DNA from: Triticum aestivum
Taxonomy: Eukaryota > Streptophyta > Magnoliopsida > Poales > Poaceae
Assembly (NCBI RefSeq): GCF_018294505.1
Contig: NC_057812.1
Coordinates: 61,574,013-61,638,012 of the forward strand
Length of the DNA stretch: 64,000 nt
Reading direction: 5' to 3'
Numbering within the stretch: the stretch's first letter is position 1; every line of letters starts with the position of its first letter. Both the position numbers and the translations under genes were made by a program. Of this stretch, positions 35,180 through 46,351 are shown piece by piece. The notes under the pieces are model-generated. The model made no database searches. It was not told where the DNA came from and saw nothing but the letters and a program-made list of their open reading frames with translations.

Positions 35180-36230
35180 GACAATGGGCGTGAGTTTTTG
35201 CTGAGGATGATCATCTACTAAGAAGAATGTCTTCGCAAATTTTTAGATCAAAAGGAGGATCCTAGGTGGTACTTGCTTTGCAAAGTACCACACTGGACAT
35301 AAATATGAATGTTGAAGCTGGGCTCAAAATAATGAATGGATTGAGCTGAAATTTGGTGGAGGATGATTATTTGGGCATTGGAAAGCACCGTAGAAAATTG
35401 ATACCATTTGGACATGCCAAAGTGGTACTTCCTTCACAATGCTCTTCTATGGACAGAAACTTGGGAAAACTAGTGAGAGAAATTGGATGAATGAAATGAG
35501 CTCAAATTTGGTGTAGGTAAGTTACATAGGTATGGTTATGCCTTGGTAGATTTTCAGATCATTTGGGTAAGCCTAGCTAGTACTTACTTCACAAAGCTTC
35601 TCTCGAGGTAGAAACTTTGAAAATTTCCTGAGAAAGATTGACTAGGAAAATGGAGCTGAATATTATCATGTGGCAATGATTTAGGTATGGAAGAGTCCCC
35701 AAAGAGTTTAAGGTTAATAGGAGGGGTCTAGATAACACTTGCTTTGCAATGTGCCAATTTGACCATAAAATATAAATTGAACCTGGGCTCACATAGATAA
35801 TTTGCCTGAGATGCAATTTGGAGGAGGGTGATAATTTGGGCATATGAAGAAACTGTATAAATTTCATGTCATTTGGATATATAAAAAAGGTACTTCCTTC
35901 ACAATGCTTCTAGGTGTACAAAAACTTTGGAAATTTGCCGAGGAAGATTTGCTAGGCAAGTGGAGATGAATTTTGTCATGCGGTAATTATTTGGATAGGA
36001 AAGAGTGCCCAAAAATTCCGAGGGCAATCAAGAATATATAAATAGCACTTCCTTCATAAAGTGCTGTCGTGAACAGAATAGGAAAATGAATATTGTTGAA
36101 TTAGTTTTGAACTAGGCAAGGAAGGATTTTTACATATTTGATGAAGATATGACCCAAAGAATTTATGAGATTTTTTTGGGAATTTTGGGAATGACAGAAA
36201 TATAGGTTGCTTCACAACCTAGGGCAAAAA
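35180..36230. repeat. Degenerate ~155-bp tandem array (about 6-7 units) inside CACTA
   Basis: The anchor ACTTCCTTCACAATG (variants ACTTGCTTTGCAA, ACTTACTTCACAA) is at 35271, 35427, 35582, 35737, 35892 and 36047, spacing 156, 155, 155, 155, 155, with a faint seventh near 36203. Units have diverged by substitution while keeping length. Units 1 and 4, and units 3 and 5, are most alike, suggesting past block amplification. Confidence 0.9.
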
Positions 36231-36299
36231 CTGCCACATGGACATGACACATAGGCAAAACTGATGAGGTGGCGCCTAGTCATAGCAACCCACCACAAT

Positions 36300-36520
36300 T
36301 TACAAGGTTATGACCATCTATATTGGTCATGATCAGCTAGAAATAAGGCAGCAGACCAGTGCTATCTGCTTTATGACCATTTCGTGTAAGGAAATTACGA
36401 CCTTTCTGACCAAAATGGTCGTTATAGTCTAGGTTTTGGAGCCCCCCGAACAACTTTTGACCAATTGGTCTGAAATGGTCATAGATCTATGACCAATTCT
36501 TCTAGGGTCATTAACAGAAG
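36300..36520. promoter_or_regulatory. CACTA right subterminal TGACC/GGTCA motif cluster
   Basis: Mirror of the left cluster: repeated TGACCA and TGGTCA motifs up to the right terminal inverted repeat. Confidence 0.75.
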
Positions 36521-36548
36521 ATCACAAGTTGACATATTTCTTGTAGTG

Positions 36549-36904
36549 ACGCTTTAGAAGCGACAAACAAGATGTTGAATCATATAGTTCATTCATGAAC
36601 TTTGTATGGTTCCAAGATGGCTTTTGTCAATGGGACACTACTGCAGGTAGTTTCTCCATAACTCAGTCTGAGGAATCCAGGTTCGACCTGTGATTTACAT
36701 ACATAAAAGCCAAGTCCATATAAAATATGAATTTTGTGAAAGCGTGAAAACGTGAGGATATGCAAAGATACACACGGAGCTGAAGTCGTTAGATCCGTTG
36801 GACATTAGGCTATATCACAAGAGAAGCATTTTCTACACCAGTATGACATAGGTGTAAAGTGCATTAGAATTGACTAGATATTGACTCTAGTGCAAGTGGG
36901 AGTC
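36549..36904 (+). pseudogene. 3' end of decayed Copia internal region with PPT
   Basis: Continuation of 26530-27841 on the other side of the CACTA element. No frame is preserved. It ends in TGCAAGTGGGAGTC (36891-36904), matching the PPT position of the Angela element (59857-59869), directly before an LTR. Confidence 0.7.
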
Positions 36905-37982
36905 TATAGGAGATATGCCCTAGAGGTAATAATAAATGTTATTGATTATCTCCTTGTTCATAATTAGGTTTATGTTCCATGCTATAACTGCTATGGTTCT
37001 CGAGTCTACAGATAAAACGAGGCTTGGAGGAAGACTCATATGCACGTGTGGAATAATAAATGATAAGAAGTATTCCTAGTCTGGCCTCTAAGACTAGCTC
37101 AAGTGTTGCATGATGGTTCTGTTTTCTTGATCATGGGCATGTCTATGCCAGCAATTTTGAGGGCACAATGTTAAGAGAACATTTGAGTTGAATCGACCCG
37201 GACTGATGTTATGCTATGAGATTCATTCGTCACAAGTTAATGGTTAATAACACAGAGAAGTTAATGTTTGCATAACTCCTTAGACCATGAGAGTATCGAG
37301 TTCCTTCATACTTGCATCGTGAACTTTGGGGTTTGTTAAACATCATCCGTAACTGGGTGGCTATTATGGCGGCTTACGGGTTCACGGAAAGGTATGGCAA
37401 GTAACGAGATAGCTCAAGATTGGGATTTGCTCCTTCGACGATGGAGAGGTATATCTGGGCCCTCTCGGTGTTACCGTATCCATCATCGGCTGGCCAGACA
37501 AAGGGTGATTTGATCACGGGGATGCCGGAACACGGAACGAGAAAAGAGAACAATACTGGTAACGAGGTAAATGGCATAGTGGACAAAGAGTTGATCCACA
37601 GGGATGCCAACATGTCTCACCTCGGGTATTCGTAACATATCACGGAGCAACAAGAATAACACACGTCAACTGGAGGTTCACTTGAATATTCATTCGTGTG
37701 GGTATAGGGGTCAATATGGGTGTCCACGGCTCCGATGTTGATCATTAATCGGAAGGGGTTCCAGGTCATGTCTATACTTCACCGAACCTATAGGGTCACA
37801 CACTTAAGGGTCATCTATCTCCTGAATACTAGATAGGGAGTCTGAGAGAAAGTTTCCGGAAAAAGTTTTCGGAAACAGCGAAAAAGTTTCGATAAGAGAG
37901 GTCACCGGATGAGTTTCGGTGAAACCGAAAAAGTTGTTTTGGGGTATGCCATTAAGTCAAAATGTTTTCCGCACATGCCTGA

Positions 37983-39485
37983 TGATACGTCCATTTTGCA
38001 TCATGATTTTATATCGATATTTATTGCATTATGGGCTGTTATTACACATTATGTCACAATACTTATGCCTATTCTGTCTTATTTTACAAGGTTTACATAA
38101 AGAGGGAGAATGCCGGCAGCTGGAATTCTGGGCTGGAAAGGAGCAAATATTAGAGAACTATTATGCACAGCTCCAAAAGTCCTAAAACTTCACGGAAGAT
38201 ATTTCTAGAATATATAAAAAATACCGAGCGCAAGAAGTACCAAAGGGCGCCGACACCCTGGCCACGAGGGTGGGGGGTGCGCCCCCTGCCTCGTGGGCCC
38301 CCTGGTGGCCCTCCGATGCCCATCTTCTACTATATGGAGTCTTTCATTGAGGAAATAATCATAAGCAAGCTTTTGGGACGAGACTCCACCGCCACGAGGT
38401 GGAACCTTGGCGGAACCAATCTAGGGCTCTGGCGGAGCTGTTCTGCTGGGAAAACTTCCCTCTAGGAGGGGGAAATCATCTCCATCGTCATCACCAACGA
38501 TCCTCTCATCGGGAGGGGATCAATGTCCATCAACATATTCACCAGCACCATCTCCTCTCAAACCCTAGTTCATCTCTTGTATCCAATCTTTGTCTCATAG
38601 CCTGGGATTGGTACCTGTGGGTTGCTAGTAGTGTTGATTACTCCTTGTAGTTGATGCTAGTTGGTTTACTTGGTGGAAGATCATATGTTCAGATCCATTA
38701 TGCATATTAATACACCTCTGATTATGAACATGAATATGCTTTGTGAGTAGTTACGTTTGTTCCTGAGGACATGAGAGAAGTCTTGCTATTAGTAGTCATG
38801 TGAATTTGGTATTCGTTCGATATTTTGATGAGATGTATGTTGTCATCCCTCTAGTGGTGTCATGTGAATGTCGACTACATGACACTTCACCATTGTTTGG
38901 GCCTAGAGGGGGGCATTGGGAAGTAATAAGTAGATGATGGGTTGCTAGAGTGACAGAAGCTTAAACCCTAGTTTATGTGTTGCTTCGTAAGGGGCTGATT
39001 TGGATCCATCTGTTTCATGCTGTGGTTAGGTTTACCTTAATACTTCTGTTGTAGTTGCGGATGCTTGCAATAGGTCATAATCATAAGTGGGATGCTTGTC
39101 CAAGTAAGGGCAGTACCCAAGCACCGGTCCACCCACATATCAAATTATCAAAGTACCAAACGCGAATCATATGATCGTGATGAATACTAGCTTGACGATA
39201 ATTCCCATGTGTCCTCGGGAGCGCTTTCCTTCGTATAAGAGTTTATCCAGGCTTGCCCTTTGCTACAAAAAGGATTGGGCCACCTTTTTGCACCTTATTT
39301 ACTTTTATTACTTGTTGCTCGTGACCAATTACCTTATCACAAAACTATCTGTTACCGATAATTTCAGTGCTTGCAGAGAATACCTTGCTGAAAACCGCTT
39401 ATCATTTCCTTCTGCTCCTCGTTGGGTTCGACACTCTTACTTATCGAAAGGACTACGATAGATCCCCTATACTTGTGGGTCATCA
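37983..39485 (+). mobile_element. Solo LTR (1503 bp) with perfect 5-bp target duplication
   Basis: Starts TGATACGTCCATTTTGC and ends GTGGGTCATCA. It is flanked by CCTGA on both sides (37978-37982 and 39486-39490). No PBS, PPT or internal region is present, so it is the product of LTR-LTR recombination. A GC-rich block near 38255-38310 resembles that of the LTR at 24963-26529 (shared phrase CCCTGCCTCGTGGGCCCC), suggesting related Gypsy-type families. Open frames inside are not genes. Confidence 0.95.
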
Positions 39486-39963
39486 CCTGATAATTCTTGG
39501 AGGGTGACAGAATCATTTTGGAATTTTCAGAAATAAAAACCGGAAATGTTCCAAAGCTGCGGGAACCGGTTCAGATGCTTTTCGCAGATGAAAATCACTA
39601 AACTGGAATTGTTCCAGAATGCGTTGAAAATTATTATGGTGGGTACTGGAAATGTTCTAAGCCCACATAAATATTTTCAGCTCGAACGGGCGTTGAAAAA
39701 TGTCATCGTGAATAGTGAAAGTGCTTTTTGGGATATTTTATGGAAAGCCGCCTTTTGGGGCTTTGCCCAAAAGATCTTGGGGTGTGACATGGATGGATAG
39801 GAGCCCTTTTTGGGACCCCTCATGAGGGTGTGGCCGGCCACACTTGGGGCTCCACCTTGGAGCCCTTCTTGTTCCTTGGTTTCACTTTGATGCCCTTGAG
39901 GAAGGACTTCATTCATGTGCCTTTGGGTTTTAATGTAAAACCACCCTACCCCTTGGGATTTCC

Positions 39964-39971
39964 TATAAATA
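39964..39971 (+). promoter_or_regulatory. TATA box in decayed Copia LTR
   Basis: TATAAATA in the second half of the LTR, followed by a GC-rich leader. The position fits an LTR core promoter; activity is unknown. Confidence 0.5.
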
Positions 39972-40207
39972 GAGGTGGAGGGGCAGCCCTCCACTCTCAT
40001 CCCTTCTCACATACAAGTGACATGCATGATCTGGCTTCTCTCTCCCTCCCAGCGAAATAGTTTTGAAGAGCCGAAAGGTTGTCTGGGTTTCGGTGGGAAC
40101 TAGTTTTGGACGGCGAAGCCCTGCCGGATAGATGACACCGTATGTGTGCAACCCCGTAGAGAGGTCGTAGTTTCGATCCTTTTACCCGAGGGGCTGTTTT
40201 GAGAGTG

Positions 40208-40336
40208 CCTCCCGAAGGGCTGTCCAAGTGATAGTCCGAGTTCTGTGAATCCTCCCGGAGGGCTGTCCGAGTGACCGTTCGAGTTTTGAGGGTCCTCCCG
40301 AAGGGCTGTCCGCGACACCGTCCGAGGGACTGTCTG
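40208..40336 (+). repeat. 43-bp tandem repeat in Copia LTR (about three copies)
   Basis: CCTCCCGAAGGGCTGTCC occurs at 40208, 40251 (with GGAG) and 40294, exact 43-base spacing. It is downstream of the TATA box and therefore in the transcribed part of the LTR. Confidence 0.9.
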
Positions 40337-40565
40337 ACCACCTCCCAGAGGTGTGTCCGTGGGGCAGATGAGGGTATACATCCTTGCGGTTGGGAGGTTG
40401 TAAATCCTAGCTGCGGGGATCTGCACCACCGTTCGTCATCGACTCTACTTCCGCTGCGCTACGAGTCGGTAACAAAAAAGATCAAACCTTGTATGCAGTC
40501 TCCAAAGTGGTCCTGAGCTGGTGCTTAGGTCAGATTTTTTTTGTTTTCTGTCGCGTTCCTTTACA

Positions 40566-41099
40566 TGCTTCGTTTTGGATTAATGGGAAGAGCACATTGT
40601 GTGCGGGAGTTACATATTGAGGTTGATGAATGCTAGCACAATCTGAGCTATTAAATAGATATTGTCGACCTACTCCTGGCCTCGCCTTATAAAGGGGACT
40701 AGAGCCAGGATTTTATGGGGAGCATAACTGACCTCGCCACGGGAGCTTCTTGGCTTGCACGTCAAGATCATGCCTTATTCGGAAGCTGGGCACTCCGACA
40801 CTATGTCGGGCTTCCCAATCAATGGGCCACCCCTCTGTGGTGTACCATCACCCACGACTCCACCACTTTATGACAGTGAGTCAATAAAGCAGAATTGCAT
40901 GCATGAGTCTATTCTCTCCCCTCTCCCCCCAAAAAATCCATCCATTTTATTTATGTCTTATATTTAGTCAACTCATATCTTTTACACTAAAATTTATTTA
41001 TTAATTTTCTATATATTTAAATTCATGATGTCAAAACCTTTAGAACAAGGGCAATCTTGGATACAATTCAAGCACATTTAAATTTTAATGTTTCAATAC
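40566..41099. other. Unassigned sequence
   Basis: No gene, element terminus or repeat recognised. A short inverted repeat (TCCTGGC / GCCAGGA, near 40675-40711) surrounds TTATAAAG, possibly chance. Confidence 0.4.
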
Positions 41100-41827
41100 A
41101 CTTATTTCACTCAATCTATATTTAGTGTAGCAAATGAGTGAAATATTTTTTTTGAAAAGTTTTGAAATTAGTCCATATATTTTTTGAAATTAACTTATTT
41201 CACTCAATCCGTATGAACATTTCAATCGACTTATTTCAGTCAATATACTTTAGTGTGTGAAATTAGTTTTTAGAAACGAGTGAAATCCGGTTTTTGAAGT
41301 AAGTGAAAGTGTTTTCTTGAATTGAGGGAAATCATTTTTTGAAATGACTGAAGACAAATTTATTGAATTGAAAATTAATATTTTGAAATAAGTGAAATCT
41401 TTTTTTAAATGAGTGAAATTGGTTATTCGATATTATGTGAATTCCTTTTTTGAATGGAGTGAAATCGATTTTTGAAATGAGTAAAATAGTTTTTTGGAAA
41501 TGAGTGAAATTGGTTTTTTGAAATGAGTGGAATCATTTTTTCATGGATTAGAATTTGTTTATTGAAATGACTGAAAGCAGTTTTCTAAACGAGGAAAATC
41601 TATTCCTAAAATGAATGAAATAGTTTTCTTGAATTGAGTGAAATCGTTTTTTAAATGACAAAAATCAATTTATTGAAATGGGTGAAATCCTTTTATTGAA
41701 ATGAGTGAAATCCTTTTTTGAAATGAAATAATTTTTTTTTGTGAAATGAGTGGCTCGGTGTTTGGCAATGTGTGAAATTTTTGAAATCACTTTTTGAAAT
41801 AGTAGAACATTGTAATGTTTTTGAAAT
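41100..41827. repeat. Degenerate GAAATGAGTGAAAT-type repeat field, left part
   Basis: AT-rich sequence built from many variants of TTTTTTGAAATGAGTGAAATC at irregular ~20-30 base spacing. Bases 41407-41827 match 46352-46777 closely in the same orientation. No gene; the minus-strand frames rich in SISFK/HSFQ repeats are by-products. Confidence 0.85.
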
Positions 41828-43032
41828 CCTACCGATAAGTCGTTCAAGATTTTCCCAAGTTTGCGCTATATCTCTCCTCAATCATTGCAAGAAGAATAAG
41901 TAGCATGCCTATCTGTTGCTTGTCAACAATTAAAGTTGACGAAGGGTAAGAATGACATAATTCTTATTCTTGTTTCCTCGAGATGATTTAATTCTTTCTA
42001 CCAGAGTTCATTTGTGATATCAATTTCAAATCATTGCAAGGCTTCATCTTGTTATTTTCAACTTTCCTTCGTTTGATCATTCTTTTATTCCGGAGTTCTG
42101 CATGGAGGCTGTACATGGTGGTTTATCAAAGAGTGCATTCGTTATCTAAGCATTCGGCAACACACTTGTTGGAGGAGCTCAAGTGCTCTTCATCTTGCAT
42201 TCTGAAGTGCAATCCCTTCTTCCTTATCTTTTGAGGTGGTAGTATATCATTCTTGATTCATAAGGAGTCATGAAGTGAAGTTGTCAAGAATGAGATATTT
42301 TTAACCCATCAATCTCTTCATTGGATTTATCTTGGTATAGATTTCACCTAAAGCCTTCCCTAAGAAATGCTGCTAATTATGGTGCCTACCGATAAAACAA
42401 GCTTTCTCTTATTCTCTCGGTGAAAGAAGCTTCTCATCTCTTGTTGCTCCCAATCAAATATTTTTTTTTCGTTAGTGGCAGGTTTTCACCTCATAATTTT
42501 GGGATATTTTCCATAAGACCATTTGAAAACATACCTTTGTTGGTTGATTCATTAAAAAACTCTATTCAAGTCTTCTTCGTAATGATGCTTTCAAATTCAC
42601 TTGTGGTAGAAGATGTTGGTTTTCTCCGTTAATTCGTTCCACGGGCATCGTGTTGTTCTCTCTTTTCCAAGTTCTTTCCATCTCATCAAGTTTTACTTCT
42701 CTTTTCAACCGAAGTGCTGTTCGAATTTGTTCTTTCTTGTTCCTTGTTTATCTCGTTTCAACCGGAGTGATTGCATGTTCTTTCTTGACCGTTTGTAACC
42801 CCTTTCATGTGCCTTTGCAATCGCAAGGTTCTCATGGGTGTTCCTTGTTCCTCTTTTCTACAGGAGTGCTCTCAACTTCGTTCATCTCCGTTTTATTATT
42901 TCTTTAAAGTTGTTCAACCTCTCAAGGTCTGTGGTTTCACTCGTTTGTCAAAGCAGCAACTCCGTTTACCTCGTCATCTTCCTCTTCTCATTCCTAGATC
43001 TCGGGGCGAGATCTCTTATAAGTGGGGGAGAG
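41828..43032 (+). mobile_element. 3' internal fragment of a third Gypsy-type element
   Basis: Decayed sequence with no long frame. It ends in the purine-rich AAGTGGGGGAGAGT (43019-43032), a PPT directly before an LTR start. The phrase before the PPT (CTCGGGGCGAGATCTCTTAT) is like the C-terminal coding end of plant Gypsy pol. The 5' limit abuts the repeat field at 41827. Confidence 0.6.
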
Positions 43033-43440
43033 TTGAGACAGCCCGAGCCCGACGCTCCAAATGCCTTCAAGTTATTTCGTTGTAGCCGCATTATTTAATT
43101 ATTTGTTGCATTTCATCATGTCATCATGAGCATTGCATCCACATGTTTTCATAAAACTTGCATCCGTTCGTAGTTGCTGATTCTCTCAGTTCTCATCGTT
43201 GACTGTCCGAGACCACACTTGCAACCTAGATCTTCGTTTTCTCTCTTGCCTAAGCCGGAGTCTCTCCGCGCGATGCACAAATCCACTCTCACGTGTGCGT
43301 TCGAAAACTGCCCCCGAACCCGATCCACTCGATCGTGACCAGTGGGTTCGGATCACCCCCTACATCCCTAAACATCTTCGGTTTCTTCATTAGAACACCC
43401 GTTTGTCGCGGAGCCATTCCTAAAACCATCTCCTTTCCAA
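43033..43440 (+). repeat. LTR of third Gypsy-type element, left part
   Basis: Begins TGAGACAGCCCGAGCCCGACGC after the PPT. It is interrupted at 43441 by a TIR element and resumes at 45080. Confidence 0.65.
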
Positions 43441-45079
43441 GGGCATGTACAATGATTCTATCTTAAGAATGTCACGTAGGATAAATGATGAGGTGGAGAA
43501 GAGAGAAGTCATAAGAAAAAGGTTGTCTTCTCTTATTTAAGAGAAGACGAAATATGATCTCTTAGCATAATATGTTTCATCACGTTTTTAGGTATAACTA
43601 ATTATTAAAGATAAGACTAAGAGATGACCCATTGTAAACACATTTTCTTGTCATCTCCAAATTACATGTAAGACTTAAAATAAGGGCCACCACTCTGCCC
43701 CGGTCGACCGGCCAGAGCCTTGCGCCGGTCCCCGTGTGTCCGTTGGGTTCGCCCATGTATAACCGTTGGATCTCTATCCCCACGTCATCTACTCTGTGCC
43801 CACTTCGTCTAGATCTTGTAGAAATAGAAACGTAGTGTTGACCTTTCTCGCGAAAACGGCTTGCGCTGGCATGCCTCACAGCTCCGCGACGGCACAAGCG
43901 GCTGCCGGCCACAAATTCGCGGCCCCCACTCGCTGCACCAGCCTGCCTGCTCCGTGCCATGCGTCTGAATGAAGAAAATCCAGCCGCCATTGAATCACCA
44001 TCAGCTTGTCGTACTGGGTTGAGAAAAAATGTCGCCATTGAAGCTTTTTTCGCCTCGCCGCGTCGCCGCATATCCCGGACGCACCACTCCTCGCAACTCG
44101 CCATCGCTGCTTGTAACAGGGGTGCCGATTCTATTAGGTTCCAGTCGTTGTCGTAGCACCTTGGCTCGCCCAGGTCGCAAGGACCTCTTCTTCGCCCGTA
44201 GTAGCAAATCACCTTGCCGGTCGTAGCAAATCGGTTCGCATGTTGCAACATCTCGCCGGGGCGCCAGGACCTCGCCTTGGCTCATGGTAGCAAATTGCAT
44301 CGCCAGTCGTAGCAAATTGCTTCACCGGTTGCAACAGTTTCATAGGGACGCCAGGGCCTCACCTCGCCTGTCATAGCAAAATAGCTTCACCGGTTGCAGC
44401 ATCTAGCCAGTCGCCCGGACCTTGCCTTCAGTCGTCGTAGAATCTTGGGTCGCTGGTCATAGCAAATCGCTTCACCGGTTGTAGCATCTCACCGGTCGCC
44501 GAGACCCTGCCTTCGGTCGCTGTAGCATCTTGGGTCGCCGGTTGCAGCAAATCGCTTCGCCGGTTGTAGCATCTTGCCGGTAGCCGGGACCTCACCGTCG
44601 ACCATTGTAGCATCTTGGATCGCCGGTTGTAGCACTTTTGGGCATCGGCTGCAGCAGAAATCGCTTCATCACGGCTCATGGGATCCGCAAGGGTTGCAGG
44701 CGGCCATGGATGCGGGGAGCTAGCGGGGATGTGAATTGACGAGAAGGATGGGATGGAAGAGGGGCTCGCCGGCCACGATGGAGGACGAGGTTGGGCGCCG
44801 AGTAGGCCATGAAGCTACAGTCACTAGCGCAATGGATGGTGGCAAAGAAAAAGAGGGAAAATAGAGGTAGCAAATCGAGGAGGAAGACATCCACGAAGGG
44901 ATAAGGGAAAAGGCAGTGCACTGGCCCCACAGGACGATGTGTGGGGGAGGGAAGGGCTGGGAGCGTTTGATCTAATTGTATCGGACGCACTATGCACGAC
45001 CGGCCTAAGCTTCGGCCGGTCTGCCGGTCACAAATGTTTCCCTAAAATAAGACTATCTTATCAACCATTGTACATGCCC
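43441..45079. mobile_element. TIR DNA element, Harbinger/Tourist-like, 1.64 kb
   Basis: Terminal inverted repeats of ~17 bp: GGGCATGTACAATGATT at the left and its complement (with GG for GA) at the right. Flanking trinucleotides are CAA and TAA, a near match to the TWA target site of PIF/Harbinger elements. It has no transposase frame, so it is non-autonomous. Its interior has an ~86-bp minisatellite-like array (44221-44650) and GC-rich inverted repeats based on GACCGGCC near both ends (~43700-43725 and 44998-45028). The superfamily is inferred from the target site and TIR start only; a Mutator-type assignment is less likely because no 9-bp duplication is seen. Confidence 0.7.
44221..44650. 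repeat. Irregular ~67-87-bp repeats inside the TIR element
   Basis: The phrase AGCAAATCGCTTCACCGG and its variants recurs at ~44225, 44308, 44375, 44460 and 44547, alternating with TTGTAGCATCTTGCCGG phrases. Spacings vary (83, 67, 85, 87). All frames crossing it are low-complexity. Confidence 0.8.
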
Positions 45080-46351
45080 TAAACCAACGGATCCGGCTTG
45101 CCTGCTTCCTCCTCATGCTCCCATCCGTGCTCCCACTTCATTCTACGGTTGTCTTTTTTCCTTTTTCTTTCTTTCTAATCTAATCATCTCTTCCCCTGAT
45201 TTTAAAGGGATGAGGCCGGGCCTTATTTTGTTCCAATCAAATCAAGCCACGTACGCGAGAGCACAGATGAGCACACGCCGAAGAGCAGGCAAGTCTCGTC
45301 CTAAACCAACCCTAGACCAATCCCTAAAACCTAGGCCTCCTGTCTCATCCAACGCGTCTCCGCCGCCGCCACTCTCTCCCTCCTCTTCCCCACCCAGCCA
45401 ACGAACCCCTTCCTGCTCCCCTTCTCCACCCTTGGATGAAGATCCAAGGGATCTCCTCGCGCCAGCCAGGGCCTTCCCGCAGCTTTCCTCGCACTGGACC
45501 GGGAGGAGCCCGGTCTCCCGAGCGCCTCCTCGCCGCATCGCGCCGGCCGACCGCCGACGACCCGAGACCAGGCGCCACAAGCAGATGAGCCCCTACCTTC
45601 TCTCAGGAACCACACGCCATGGCTGGAGCTCCACGCCCCGCCTTCCTCGCCTCGCTGCCGCAGCAACAACAGCAGTTCGCCAAGCCCCGGCACCGCTCCT
45701 CCTCTGCCCACCACCTTTGGCAGTCGCCGCCGCCGACCAGCAGGTCCTTGCCGCGCCCGTGCACCCCTTCCTCCTCCCTATTCTCTCCTTCCCGAGCTCA
45801 CTTCTCTCTCCTCTGATTTCTCGGTTGCCCAGATGCGCTGCCGCCGTCCGTTCGTCTACAGCGACCTCCGGCCTCGCCCGCGCCGGCCCCGCCGCAAGCC
45901 GCCCTGCTCTCTGTGCTCGCCGTCGCTGCCATCCCGTGCGCCCGCCTCTGTTCGCCTGCAGCGAGCGACAGAGACATCCCCGTGCCCGTTGACCGCATCG
46001 GCCAGCTGCGTGGGCCGCGCCAGACCCAACTGCCTCCCCTCCAGCTCCTGGGCCGAGCCCATGGTGAGGCCACCCTCTTTTCTTTTTCCTCCTGTTGGGC
46101 CATCCAGTTTCGGCCCGTTCACTGTGTTTTTTTCGCCGGACGAATTTGTCAAATTATACAGTGAATGCTGTTTTACAGATTGAACCTCCATGTTAATGCA
46201 TATTATAAATAAATAACCGTGCATCGGATTAAAACAAACTTAATATGTAAAATGATCAGAATTTTGTGTAGATTAATAATTTCCAACGTTCATCCATGAT
46301 AAAAATGTTTAAACTTGCTTATTTGCATTAATTTACATAAATGACATGCTA
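45080..46351 (+). repeat. LTR of third Gypsy-type element, right part (3'-truncated)
   Basis: Continues the LTR after the TIR element. It includes a long GC-rich, Pro/Ser/Arg-coding low-complexity leader (45210-45990) typical of such LTRs, then AT-rich sequence that stops abruptly at the repeat field (46352) without a CA terminus. The 260-codon open frame in the leader has no domain and I do not call it a gene. Confidence 0.6.

Larger units (their letters stand above)
27842..36548. mobile_element. CACTA (En/Spm) DNA transposon, non-autonomous, 8.7 kb
   Basis: The ends are a 29-bp terminal inverted repeat beginning CACTACAAGAAATATG (27842-27870 and 36520-36548; one mismatch at position 28). 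Flanking trinucleotides are ACA (27839-27841) and ACG (36549-36551), an approximate 3-bp target duplication as expected for CACTA. TGACC/GGTCA motifs crowd both subterminal regions, the usual transposase-binding zones of the superfamily. No transposase or TnpA-like frame is seen. The interior holds host exon fragments on the minus strand (29025-31555) and two tandem arrays (31808-34903, 35180-36230). It sits inside a decayed Copia element. Confidence 0.95.
36905..40565 (+). repeat. 3' LTR of decayed Copia element (split by a solo LTR at 37983-39485)
   Basis: Begins TATAGGAGATATGCCCTAG, which is the Angela-type LTR start with TG changed to TA. It continues to 37982 and resumes at 39491 after the inserted solo LTR and its target duplication. 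A TATAAATA box is at 39964-39971 and a 43-bp repeat at 40208-40336. The 3' border near 40565 (TTTACA) is the best CA terminus I can see but is uncertain, giving ~2.15 kb of LTR. It resembles BARE/Angela-related families in its U3 and diverges later. Confidence 0.7.

Noticed and set aside
40208..40336. Evenly spaced 43-bp repeat considered as a CRISPR-like array
   Set aside because: The whole unit repeats without unique spacers; it is a minisatellite in a plant LTR.
42034..43098. Several Phe/Ser/Leu-rich frames (60-92 codons)
   Set aside because: AT/T-rich decayed Gypsy internal sequence; no conserved pol motif in any of the frames.
45210..45992. 260-codon Ser/Pro/Arg-rich open frame
   Set aside because: It is in the GC-rich part of a truncated Gypsy LTR, has no domain and overlaps equally long frames on the other strand.
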